Assembly (NCBI RefSeq): GCF_910592395.1
Contig: NC_088313.1
Span: 3,600,501-3,664,500 of the forward strand
Origin: Lineus longissimus
Taxonomy: Eukaryota; Nemertea; Pilidiophora; Heteronemertea; Lineidae
Direction: 5' to 3'
DNA: 64,000 nucleotides
This document shows positions 11,301 to 21,750 of the stretch, in pieces. The position numbers were made by a program, and so were the translations under genes. Each line of letters opens with the position of its first letter. Position 1 is the stretch's first letter. The notes beneath the pieces were generated by a model. That model saw nothing but the letters and a program-made list of their open reading frames with translations. It was not told where the DNA came from and did no database searches.

Positions 11301-12529
11301 ATTCAGGCAGAATTTATCAGTCATTCGGGTTGCTTTCTTGGAATGTTGCCTTTAAGCTAGAGATACTAGGTAAATCGGGTACCTATTTAGTACAAAATAG
11401 CATGATATAGGGAACACTTCATGATCAATGAATGATGGTTTGCCCATCTGAAACTTCATTTTCGCATGGATGCTTTACTTTAATTTGATGTACATGTGCA
11501 ACTTACTGTAAATGGCCCTTAACTTTTTATTTCTGAAAAATTTTGAATTTTCACAATATTTCTTTTGGCAGAATACAAAATTTCTTTTGATTTTTCCACT
11601 CAAAAATTATTTGTCATTTTTGTCCTTGATACAGAGGGTGTCCTGCTTACAGAGGTGTCTCCTAAAGCAGAACCACTGCAATGGAAGAGTGATATTACCC
11701 TGAGGTGTGACTTGTTGTTGCAAAATGGAGCAACTGATTTCAAAGCCACCATGCCAATAAGAACTCTCTCGACATTAACAAACTTCTTAACTTAAAACAA
11801 TGGTGCACACCCACTCAATCAAATTTAGTCTAATAGCAATAACTGGTGTCGCTATACCCCCCACAAAATAATTGTTATTTGGTTTTTTTTCCAGAAGATT
11901 CATAAGTTTCGGATTATTCAGACATGAAATTGCTGGCATTTCACAAACAGCTGACTTGATAAATCAACATAAGCCATATTGCATGTATGAACAGTTTAAT
12001 TGCTGACTTGACAAAAAGTAATCAGAACCCAGCTAGGTTGATTTGAAATCTTTCTCGGTTTTGCATATCAAAGTAGAATTTGTGATCAATTCTGATAATT
12101 ACATTCACTTCCATGTTATCTTTCCTTTTTAGTGTTCAAAGTATTTTTAAGTGAGTTCTTGCTTTCCTATACCATTTTGTTTGTCAAGAAATTCTCGACG
12201 AGCAAGTTATATCTGATTAAAACTTATCCAAACATTTACAAAGTTATCAGTGATTCAAAACCAGACAAAGATAGCAGCATAATTCAGTCAGGCAAAAGAT
12301 TGACTGACACAGTATCTGTCTAATTATAGATGGACTCTTCTGACCCGTAAGTTCAGCTACATGCAAGCTTTGAAGTGACAAAACATGTTGCGTAAAGATT
12401 GCAAAATTGTTTTGAAAATAATAAGTTGAACTCATCATATTTTTTAAGTATGTCTGTTCTTTATTACTTAGATATAACCTTTAAGATTATACAAAGCAAT
12501 AAAAAACTAATTTGAAATGCATTCCAACT
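8396..12529. other. unassigned non-coding DNA
   Basis: No gene recognised. A bulged inverted repeat at 9226-9277 (CGAACT...CATTA with TAATGAGTTCG) is the only local structure noted. A TACTGTAAATGG word near 11506 followed by A+T-rich sequence may be another relic of the TACTGTAAA repeat. No terminal inverted repeats were seen. Confidence 0.35.
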
Positions 12530-12889
12530 TTAATTGGTACACATGACAGTACCTGATGAACCGAACCCACAGACTATACACATCTGCCTGAAAGTGATAC
12601 TAAAACTGCCCCTAATTGCCTTCGATGCCTTCACTCTAAACGATTTCTGGCAAAAGCGTGAGCCAGGCTTCATTTTCTTGAAGTAAACTTCAAATTTGTT
12701 CCACAGAGTTCCTTCAAGGAAGCCCCCCTCCCCATGTACAACGTCACAGCAAGCAACATCTACGGAAGCAACAGCCGAAACAGATGGTTCACTATTACCA
12801 ATCCTAAATTTCATATTGGCTTCATTATGAGTAATAGGGGTTACATGGGGTTGACCAGGCATAAAGGCAAGCTCCCTGCCATTACACAC
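12530..12889 (-). CDS. uncertain open frame, 119 codons
   Basis: A continuous minus-strand frame of 119 codons in a stretch slightly richer in G+C than its surroundings. I recognise no domain. It contains several Cys residues and a basic central part, but no signal peptide or membrane segment. Plus-strand frames across the same bases are also unusually open (see the separate finding), so low stop density here may be compositional. No splice or translation-start context decides the matter. Treat it as a candidate exon at best. Confidence 0.12.
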   Translation of the reverse strand: MCNGRELAFMPGQPHVTPITHNEANMKFRIGNSEPSVSAVASVDVACCDVVHGEGGFLEGTLWNKFEVYFKKMKPGSRFCQKSFRVKASKAIRGSFSITFRQMCIVCGFGSSGTVMCTN

Positions 12890-12931
12890 ATTTTACTTCA
12901 TTCAGAGATGTTGATACCCCCGACAAGATAA

Positions 12932-14538
12932 CCACTGGTCACAGCCAGGAAAAACTTCTGGAACGCATTGCTAGAACTAGGATTCAAGTTGTTGGTACGT
13001 TTGATTAGGTACTCTAAATGTCATATTAGCTGGGAATGGGGAAAATGCAAAATCAGTTTGGGCAGATGTTTACCAGTTTGAAGAGCATTTAATCAAAATG
13101 CCGGTAGTTATAGTAATATAGTAAATTGCTTGCAAAAGTCATGCCAGGGCAAACGTAGCAGGATCTGTTTCAGTTCATGGAATGTTGAGCCCATCGAGCG
13201 TTGGCAACAAAACCAGATGCACCCCGTGGCGGATTGCTGACGAAGACAACACGCTTTGACCAATCAGCCTCACCAAGAATTAATAACGATTAGTTTTTAT
13301 TGATTCTTGGTGTTACCGATCAGTTTGTGCTACATGCACTCTCCATAGCAGAGGTTACCATTTTGTCTGGTCTGATTTGCAGTTGCGACCTCTCCTTTTT
13401 ATGAAGGATATGCCATACTTGAAGTCCTATTCCTGGAGTTTCAATCATCATGTAATGTTCTCTTACATGTACATGTACATCTAACTGATCAAAATAGACA
13501 ATGCAATGGTCTTCCAAATAGGAAAATGTCACTGTTTAGGTGGGGGTGACGTCTTGAGCATATCAGCTATGGTGTTCTAACAGACCACATCACACAAATA
13601 CATGTTCAGGTATATGCTTGTTTACCTGAACTCCTGCTCAATCAAGACCCGCCACTTAGAAAAGTTAAATTGAAGTAAAAGTGTAGTCAACAGGAAGGTA
13701 ATTTTAATGATGGCACCAACAGGGAAACATGTTGTGATCTGACTCTTACCTACGTATCACATCGATGCAACTTACTGTCATTGGGGAATATTTCTGTGAG
13801 GCTGGCCGGTAAGTGAAATGGAGGCGATTGTGCCACACTTTCCATTAAATTGCAACTAAATTTATAGGAAACACTATCCATATGTTAGAACATGTAGAAT
13901 GAACTCTCAAAATGCCTGGTAGCTACATTGGTAACAAGAAGATTCAGTCTTGTTTAGTATACATCTAATTAAGCTCAGTTTAGTTACAGCCAACAGCAGT
14001 TTTCCTTTCTAAGCTCTTCTGACGCATGGGAGGAAATTTGAGCAAGAAACACACCATTTACAGAGCAAACCTGATGCTTCCTTAATATAGATATCCTTTG
14101 ATAAATGTACTGCCTTCTTCCCCAGGGAAAATCTGGCAAGGTTAAATTCCTTTAAACATGCTAAGACCTTTGTGAGTAAAGAAAGAAGATTTCAACTGCA
14201 CCTGATCATCAACTATTTACGTCTCCAACAGACTTTGCCTCACAGACACGACTATTTGGATCCTTTTGTGGACAAGAAGAGCCCATAGAACATGTAGATT
14301 GCCGTGAATTCATAGATACAATGTACTGTACAACCCCTTTTTAAGGCCCATAATATTAGAGAAAATTTCTTTTCAGATTTCATTACCAATAAATCTGCAA
14401 ATGAATGATTTTACTATTAGCTCTTTCGTCTGGGCAATCTCCAGATAAAACGAAACATATCTTTACGTCAAATCTTTTGAAGTGCAGGTTGAGACAAACC
14501 AGCCCAGTAGATGCATAGTCACAACCTTGGGACAAGCA
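12932..14538. other. unassigned, with one stem-loop at 13271-13312
   Basis: At 13271-13286 the sequence CACCAAGAATTAATAA pairs with 13297-13312 (15 of 16 bases) around a 10-base loop. Nothing nearby suggests a known structured RNA. A possible 5' boundary of the Helentron-like fragment that ends at 14615 lies near 14272-14340 but is not certain. Confidence 0.4.
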
Positions 14539-14615
14539 GATGGATGGACGGAAGGACGGACACCATTCAAATAGCTATTTGACTAGCTTCGCTGACTTTG
14601 TCAGCTGAGCTATAA
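14539..14615 (+). mobile_element. Helentron-like 3' end fragment
   Basis: This segment matches 60427-60505 in the same orientation. Both have GATGGATGGA, a GGACGGACACCATT block, a CTAGCT(T/C)CGCTGACTTTGTC block and finally CAGCTGAGCTA plus A-rich sequence. A small hairpin, GCTGAC-TTT-GTCAGC (14591-14605), sits just before the end. The matching 5' terminus (GGCC palindrome plus GCTCAGCTG) was not found upstream, so only the 3' part can be asserted. Confidence 0.6.
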
Positions 14616-16923
14616 ATGTCTACATCTAAATAGGATATCAACAACAAAGAACCAGATCAGGTCACCATTGAATGACATGCCGCATAACCGACATAAGTAT
14701 CACAAGTATTATCATCTCATATTTTCTGATACCTACTCAAACAACTAATGCCTTGAAATAAGACAATCTTGAAAAGCCTTTGTTCTTGAGTAACGCGCAA
14801 GGGAAGGTTCTCCATCACTGTCTAACCTTACTAATGTAAGCCATTATCCTCAGCTTGGGGTTATTAAAACAAAGTAACATAGGTTGATCAGGTACAATGC
14901 ACGTGTTAGTACTGTATTGTTTAACATCAAATGCATTCCACATTCCCCCTCAGGTTTCATCTCTGGAAAGTCACCACAATATTACAAATATAGCGCAGTC
15001 CCCCATTTGCCAATTAGAAAGTTAGTGCAAAGTATGCGTGTTTGTGTCGATTGTCTTTGCGATCTCAAAGAAAGATGAAAGGCCTAAAACAACCTGAAAT
15101 TACAGGTCCTACAAGCCCTAAAGGAATGCACAGGCATATTCTTACCAGGCTTGACTTGCAAGACTAAATATCCCCCTCCAAAATGTCTCACACATTTCAT
15201 AACAACTAAAAAGAAGCTGCTGACAGAGAAATTTGAAAGTTAAAATCTGTAAGTTATCACCACAATTTCCACAGACCAACTCGGATCAAGTTGTGAGTAG
15301 ATTATTTCAGAGAGAAAACCTAGTCAAGGTTAGCTTTTTTGGACAAAGCATTAGATAGTATTTTAAAGAAAACATGCTTTAATCCCCTTTACTTTTGTAA
15401 TTTTCAAAAGAAGAGGAACACAATGCAAACATATGGGCCACGAAAATAAAGGGGTCAACAGTACTCAGAACTTTTCCGAAGTAAAATACAACACCTTTGG
15501 GGCATCATCGGAAAGTCCGTCAAGCTGAGCAGCCACACTGCTGTATTAGTGGAGCATTAAAACTATAAACAATCCAAGGCCATGAACGTAATACCAAGAA
15601 CGAGGTACTTTAGTAATGGTAGTTAAAAGACGCAACCACTATGACTGATTAAAGGACATAACACTTAATCACATCATTGTCAATTTGTCCTCTAACCACC
15701 AAGATCATGGACAACTCACGCCTAAACAATCAGATGTGGCGCCACAGTATCTGACAGTAATTTTACTTTATAGCCAATAGCTTCCCCTCCTGAAGAGAAT
15801 CGTAATCATAAGTTATATCATCAGTAGTATCATCAGTTGGTTTCAATATGTATAACCAGATCTAACAGACCTATCGAAATTTGTAGAACTAGGGCACAAA
15901 GTACACACACTTGTTTGGCAAGCATACAATTGGTTCTGTATTCTAAAACATCTACATTGATAATGCACCGCCGTTTAAAGTGTAAATGCAATGCAACTGA
16001 AGGCAACTTGTCTTAAACTTCATTTTATTACCCTTCCATGCAGAAATCGAGACAACAAGCGAGACAAACTTAAAACCAGTCCAACTGAAAACAATCCAGC
16101 AACATTTCATCAACTCAAATAGCAATTGTCTGGTATCTTGATAAAGGAAATTACAGTGTTAGTCACTGAACACAATCAAGGAACAAAATAGATTAGCCAT
16201 TAACACAATTTGGTGTCGATCATTCTTACAACTTACCCAGCAGACAGAGCCAGGTAATTTCCGCTATGAGATTATGTTGATGTAAATTGCGATCCCCAAG
16301 GCTGAGTTTCTGTTACAGTTGAGTAGAGATGCTTTACAAACATAATATACATTTCTGCATGAGTAACGTCGGGTTACGCCAACTCACCAACAGTCTAAAA
16401 GGGCCGGAGGAGCACTATTAAACACATCCAATCAAACACAATAGCATCTAATATGATTATCAATTACCAACCAATATTCACCTTTGCCATATCTAAGGAA
16501 AATTACTTTTGCCATTTTGTCAACAAAAACCAGAATGACCATCGGATGTCCTCAATAGATTCAACAGGCTGAAGGCAATCTTGCTACCAGGGAATATCGA
16601 AAAACTGACCACAACACTTTGCCATTTTGTCAGCTGGAAAACCCAATTTGACGTCCGCAACTGAGTACACAACTAAAGGTTAAATCTCATTGGATGGACA
16701 ACGTAGGATATGTCCTTGAAATTAGGGCAATGTTAAGTGAATTTGCTTGTCCCTGCAGGCCATGTGGCAAAACTTCCAAAGAAATGAACCCGTACATCAT
16801 CAGAATTGCAAGGATGCATTAATCCAATTTTCGTCTGACCCACTTCCATTTGATGCATTAATTGACCAATGAGAGAGCAGCAACTCATCACATCCTGGCC
16901 ATCCACCGATGATATTCTGTCCG
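14616..16923. other. unassigned non-coding DNA
   Basis: No gene, tandem repeat or element boundary recognised on either strand. Confidence 0.4.
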
Positions 16924-16963
16924 ATGATGTAGCTTTCCTCAGAGAGGTAACTACCAAAACTGA
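16924..16963 (+). repeat. 40 bp direct repeat, left copy, flanking MITE copy 2
   Basis: A 40 bp sequence starting ATGATGTAGC and ending AAAACTGA. It is repeated at 17097-17136 with two mismatches (38 of 40 identical). Twelve further bases separate it from the MITE's left end. Confidence 0.9.
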
Positions 16964-16976
16964 CAGCATATGTCAA

Positions 16977-17096
16977 TGGGTGATATGAATAAAGACGAGC
17001 AAATGCTTTTACTACAATTTTGTACAGAAAGGCCTAGTGTAAGTGTACATGGAGTTTTAGAAAAAAGCATTTGCTAGTCTTTATTCATATCACCCA
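16977..17096 (+). mobile_element. 120 bp palindromic MITE, copy 2
   Basis: Same length and ends as the copies at 4582-4701 and 63746-63865: TGGGTGATATGAATAAAGAC at the left and its reverse complement, with a T/G difference, at the right. The centre contains AGGCCTAGTG on the plus strand. It is flanked by a 40 bp direct repeat rather than a short target duplication. AAT is present on both sides (CAAT|GGG and CCC|AATG), which would fit a 3 bp duplication if the element begins at GGGTG. Confidence 0.85.
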
Positions 17097-17136
17097 ATGA
17101 TGTAGCTTTTCTCAGAGAGGTAACCACCAAAACTGA
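17097..17136 (+). repeat. 40 bp direct repeat, right copy
   Basis: Right-hand copy of the repeat at 16924-16963. It begins immediately after the last base of MITE copy 2. Confidence 0.9.
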
Positions 17137-17456
17137 TGGCCCATTCCAGTGCCTGACAACCCAGAGCGTGTATAGTTAATGGTCACTTTCTTGCATGCTA
17201 GTAATCCTCAAGACTGTCACAATTTATCAACGGAAGAAGACCGTTTGCCATGCTGCCAGTCTTAACCATAAAACTGACCAAAGACATCACCATAATGCAG
17301 AGATAACGCAACATTAAACCAACTGATGCGAAAGCAACGACCCTAGATGGTCATTCTTCGGACAGTTAAGGAAGAGGTTGACCAGGCAAGTGGTAAAATG
17401 TGCACTTTCTGGTGCGTGGAGCAATCGATGCTAAGCTGACATACACCTTGCTTTTT

Positions 17457-17590
17457 CATGGTGCCCGGTGCTAGGGTAATCATGGTAATTGGTGCAAAGC
17501 AACCATTGGCAACAATTCCTTGCACTTGCTTGGTGCCTGTTGCACAGATGATCAGTGCCAAGCAACCATTCCTGACATTTCCTTGAAAGA
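17457..17590 (+). repeat. imperfect tandem duplication, ~66 bp
   Basis: Two diverged units each contain TGGTGCC(C/T)G, a (GGTAAT/GATGATCA) segment, G(C/T)GC(A/C)AAGCAACCATT and a CCTTG(C/A)A word. The 116-codon minus-strand frame spanning this block shows the same internal repeat. I read that as duplicated DNA, not a repeat protein. Confidence 0.35.
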
Positions 17591-20044
17591 ATCTTTCACA
17601 ATGTTGATGACAAACCATAAATACAATGCAAGATAGCATTAACAAGTAGGAGAAACTGCAAGTGAAAGGAAGAAAAGCAATGACACAATTCATTCATTTT
17701 TTAAATTTCAATTTCTAAGACACTAACAGATAATCTTCTCAGGGCGTGAGGGATATCTTTGATGGGCTGTGAACTGTTTATTGGTGGTGGTGTAAAGGTT
17801 CAAGATGAGAGAGTAACCCCTCCCAATCTTGGATAAAATATTGTTGAATTTTCGAATTTACAGTACATGCAATTATCCATCACAAGCCAAATAGTCAACA
17901 ACCCAGCCTATGCCTGAGGAGATCTTGTTTGCCACTGGCAAGCAAAGAAATCACCCCTTAGTGCCTAGAGTGGTAACACTAAAGGTTTACAAGATTTCTA
18001 AGGACCTTATGAGTGTCTTGTGTCAGATTTGTAGGCAAGGCTTTTAGATCGATAAAGACAAGACTTTGGGCAGATAAGGCGATCGATATAGCTCTGAACT
18101 TCTTTAAGCCACAACCAATATTTGCCCAGGGTCATAGCCAACTAACTATTTTCGTCCTAACGATTTTACAGACAAATGCTTCGAAAGAGTAACTGTAGAC
18201 TTCGTGCAAGATCAATCATTTCATAGTCATGGTCAGGCAAACTAATTTTTATGGACAAATACTTAAAGCGGTATAGATAAACAGATATATATTTACATAA
18301 TTTCATACTAACAGTAAAGAGTTTATTTTGAACATGTTGAAGAATTATAAACCAATCTTAGATGACTTGCAAAGCTTATGATAAAGGCAAAGTTGACTCG
18401 AAATGAAACATAAAGGAAACTAAAGCTAACATCGATGGACAATGAATTCAATGGTTGTAGACTGCAGCAGACTTGACAGGGAGGTCAGAGCCCAGGGCAT
18501 TCCACAAAAGAATCGATAAATGCCGACTCGGTTTGAGACGTGCAATTCTTAATAATAGGTGTATGAACAGGTGGATTACTGCCCACGAGTGGTGTCCAGG
18601 GAAATTGGTGTTACAAAGGCAAGCCACAATGATTCAGACTTTTTCCAGTCATTGGCCAGACCATGCGGACCCCAAAGGTGTGCTTGCTTGGTTCATATCT
18701 GTCACCAGCAGGTGGGGTAGTAGTTATTCCATTTCATGTAACAAACAAGACACAGACAGAGTGGCAGAAATGGTGCGTCACAATCTGGGCGCAAATTCAT
18801 GAAATTGGAAATCTACAAAAAGAATCAGCTGCAAAAGGGTTAAGCACTTACGCAGGTATTACAATCAAATTCAACCCAAAGTACCCCCAAATCGCTCAAA
18901 CGAGGTGGAAAGAGCATTCAATTTTCTTCAAATGATACCGAAACCAACCATGAAATTCCAATCTTTTGCCATTTTAGAGTAAACTCTGCATGTAATGATT
19001 CGAATAGTTCTGGAGCTTTCATCTTGAACCGAGGTCTTTGCACATGCCCCAACTCGTCAGTCGCCCAGGAAACGTTTTCTTTACCGATTTCACCAATGCA
19101 ATCTCTTTCTTCTCCGTCTGGCTATCAAACTAATAACCACAAAAATCTTTGAGACGGCTTGATAAAAACTGCATGGTAAAGAGGCTCACTGCAATTAGAG
19201 GATGTCGGTATTAGGCAATAACTATTCAACAATCACCAACTGCACAATAAAATAGGAAATCTCAAATTAGTGGTGAACTACCTTTTTTTAAAGCGGAGAA
19301 TTACGTTTTTCGTCATTGCAATTTCGTTAGGGCATTCTAATATGTAATTGATTGTTTATTCATGTGAACTTTTTTATTGCTTCGTACTTGTGGCATTCCC
19401 TTAATCCTTCCCACAAAAGTTATGTAGGCATTAGTGCTTCAAGTACTGCAAACTCTTATAGTTTCATAAGCCTAATATCTTTGCGAGTTATGCAAACATG
19501 AATAGCCCAAATATAACTGACTTTATGTAATTATTATTAGAAAATCAATCAATCATGGCAAATTGTAGAATTAAATGGGAGTGAAATTGAAAAAGGACAT
19601 TTTGGCTCAAATCTTAGCATGCGAAAATAATGGGTTTTACAGTATTGTTCCAATAACTATTCAGGCTGGAAACTACCAAATGATTTTTACCTGGGTGGGT
19701 GTTAATTTCAGCATTAAAATGTATAACACCATAAATTTTTCAACACTGTTAAATTAAAAAAGTCGCACGCTGAATACCTTGTTGCAATAGTACATTCTTC
19801 AGAAACAAGTGACTCAATTACCTAATTAACTACACCAACTGGCTGTTTTCTAAATGAGACATAGAGAGGTTAATGAGGGTATTCCGGTTACTTTTCCAAA
19901 CCATTGGCTGGAATGAGCATCATATTGCAAACACACACCTTGCCCTATAAGCAGCAATCCAGTGAACCAGAGGCAGCAAAAACCCAGTCCGGAGCATCTT
20001 AAAACAGATAATAGGAGGGGGTAATCAGTCAAATCTGCCCACTG
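17591..20044. other. unassigned non-coding DNA
   Basis: No gene, tandem repeat or terminal inverted repeat recognised. Plus-strand open frames at 18473-18935 are the longest but match no family I know and overlap in two frames. Confidence 0.35.
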
Positions 20045-20200
20045 TACAGTCCAAATCACAACTAACATCCCTAATAAATTGTGTCAGTGGCTCGTCACTG
20101 ATGTACTACCAAGCACATAGGTTGCTCTTAAGTTGTGTGTAATACACCCGCAATCTACATGAAACAAAGAGTGATAAGGGCGTCACAGGCAGAAATAAAT
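20045..20200 (+). mobile_element. TA-flanked MITE, right end missing
   Basis: It begins TACAGTCCAAATCACAA and continues with AACATCCC, GTCAGTGGC, AAGCACATAGGTTG, TGTGTGTAATA and AGGGCGTCAC. These blocks correspond in order to the copy at 50272-50464. The expected right terminal repeat is absent. Instead the sequence passes into an (AAAT)-like run near 20192, so this copy is truncated. Confidence 0.55.
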
Positions 20201-20632
20201 AAATAAATCTAAGAAGTGAGGCTATGGCTTTCAGTTTTTTTAGACTTTTGAGAGATGCGAAAGGGTTCAAGGAGAGAATAAAACATTTTCATCTTTTTAG
20301 GCTTTAACCAAATTGGAGATACAGTTAGATGCTCCCTAAGTTATCTACATAAGTGGTCCTAACATCTTGCAATTATTTTACTGACTTTTTGTTATACGTC
20401 TAATAATACCAGAGATGTTATCGGCTAATTGACTCAACTTCTTTGTCCGTCTTAAACCAACATTCCCGGAATCAGAATCCACGAAGATGTAAACACAAGT
20501 TTATTGCCATGTTCTCCTCGTGCAAATGATTCGTCATTAAACATCGAGCTTTTTTCCCTTGGAACTTATCATACCAGTTTACCATACCAGTTGCATTGCC
20601 AATGTTATTATAACTCGCTCATCAGCAGGGCC
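20201..20632. other. unassigned non-coding DNA
   Basis: No feature recognised. The duplicated block described next may begin as early as 20573 (CAGTTTAC), but similarity is weak before 20633. Confidence 0.35.
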
Positions 20633-21014
20633 ACTCTCTTTGATTGGTAAGTCATCCATTTTACAGATGATTCGAACTGTCAACAACTTTTTCTACGTCT
20701 TGCTTTACAAGTTGCTTCAAGGCTATATATTCACACAGTATCCAAGACAAGAAGCTACTTCGTTAAGAACCCAGGATGAATCCCAATTCCTTTTTTACTC
20801 ACTCAAAGTATGAAACGAACATTACACCTCAGACCACCACCGTGGTTTCTTTATAGCATGCACAACTGCGCCACAAAATCGAAGTTAAAGAAAGATCTTC
20901 AAAGAATGCTGATTAGTCACGTCACAGTTTCATGATCTAAGTAAACCACAGGACCCCAAAAAGAACGTGCAAAGGCAGACGTCTCACCTGCTTAGGCTCT
21001 TTAAGTAATTTTGA
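20633..21014 (+). repeat. duplicated block A
   Basis: This block aligns with 21413-21750. Shared landmarks in order are TGATTGG(T/C)AAG, CATTTTACAGAT, TCCAAGAC(A/C)AGAAGCT, TTTACTCACT, AGACCA, GTGGTTTCTT, CTTCAAAGAA, TTAGTCAC, CAGTTTCA, GATCTAAG, CAGGAC and CACCTG. The MITE at 21057-21399 lies between the two copies. Confidence 0.7.
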
Positions 21015-21056
21015 GTAGGCGCATTGCCCATTTCGTTATTTCCAACCCACAACATG

Positions 21057-21399
21057 TTAAAGGGAACTGGAACCGCCGAGCGATTTATTCAACTTTTCGA
21101 CTTTCACCGCCCGAGAAAGTCAAACTTCCAACTTCCTATTCGAGTTCAGATTTGTAGTTCCGCCCCCAGTGCCCGAGCATGCGCAGTTCAATTTGTAATT
21201 ATTGAGAATCATGTGAGAATCACGTGAGTCATGCGATCTTTCATTCATGAGTTTTCGTAGTAAATTCCATAGTAGTGACGTCACTCAATGATTGACAGCT
21301 AGGCGCCATGTTTCATTCATGCCTCGTTCTGATCACCCGATACGCGGGAAATGAAAACGAGGTCATACGAACTGGCTTGGCGGTTTCAGTTCCCTTTAA
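21057..21399 (+). mobile_element. MITE with TTAA target duplication
   Basis: A 335 bp core (21061-21395) lies between two TTAA tetranucleotides. The termini are AGGGAACTGGAACCGCC and GGCGGTTTCAGTTCCCT, which are inverted repeats at 16 of 17 bases. TTAA duplication occurs in the piggyBac and Kolobok (T2-type, TTAAAGG...) superfamilies. The TTAAAGG start favours the latter. There is no transposase frame, so it is non-autonomous. The core is CpG-richer than its flanks and holds CACGTG (21221), TGAGTCA (21225) and TGACGTCA (21276). Confidence 0.85.
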
Positions 21400-21412
21400 A
21401 ACAGTTTACTTG

Positions 21413-21750
21413 TTCTGATTGGCAAGCCATCATTTTACAGATTTCTTGATGTTTCTACAACGTCAAGTCTTCACACCAGTTCCAAGACCAGAAGCTGTTT
21501 TATGAAATTTGCCCGCCGGGGTGAGGATGTTATTTTACTCACTGAGAGTACGAAAGTAATATTATACCAAAGACCATCACAGTGGTTTCTTCATGGTTGC
21601 CGTGCAAATCATAAGTACAAATATGAGTCCAAAGTAAAACCTTCAAAGAAGGTTGTTTAGTCACAGTTTCAGGATCTAAGAAAACTCCAGGACACAAACA
21701 AGAATATTCAACAGCATTTTTCCACCTGTTTATGCTTTAAGTTTGCTAAG
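21413..21750 (+). repeat. duplicated block B
   Basis: Second copy of the block at 20633-21014. It begins 13 bases after the right TTAA of the intervening MITE. The copies are clearly diverged, with small insertions and deletions. Confidence 0.7.

Noticed and set aside
17343-17693. 116-codon minus frame with an internal repeat and hydrophobic N-terminus
   Set aside because: The internal repeat is a DNA duplication of ~66 bp, and no family or splice context supports a protein.
18473-18935. Overlapping plus-strand frames of 90-109 codons
   Set aside because: Two frames are open over the same bases, neither with a recognisable motif; consistent with chance.
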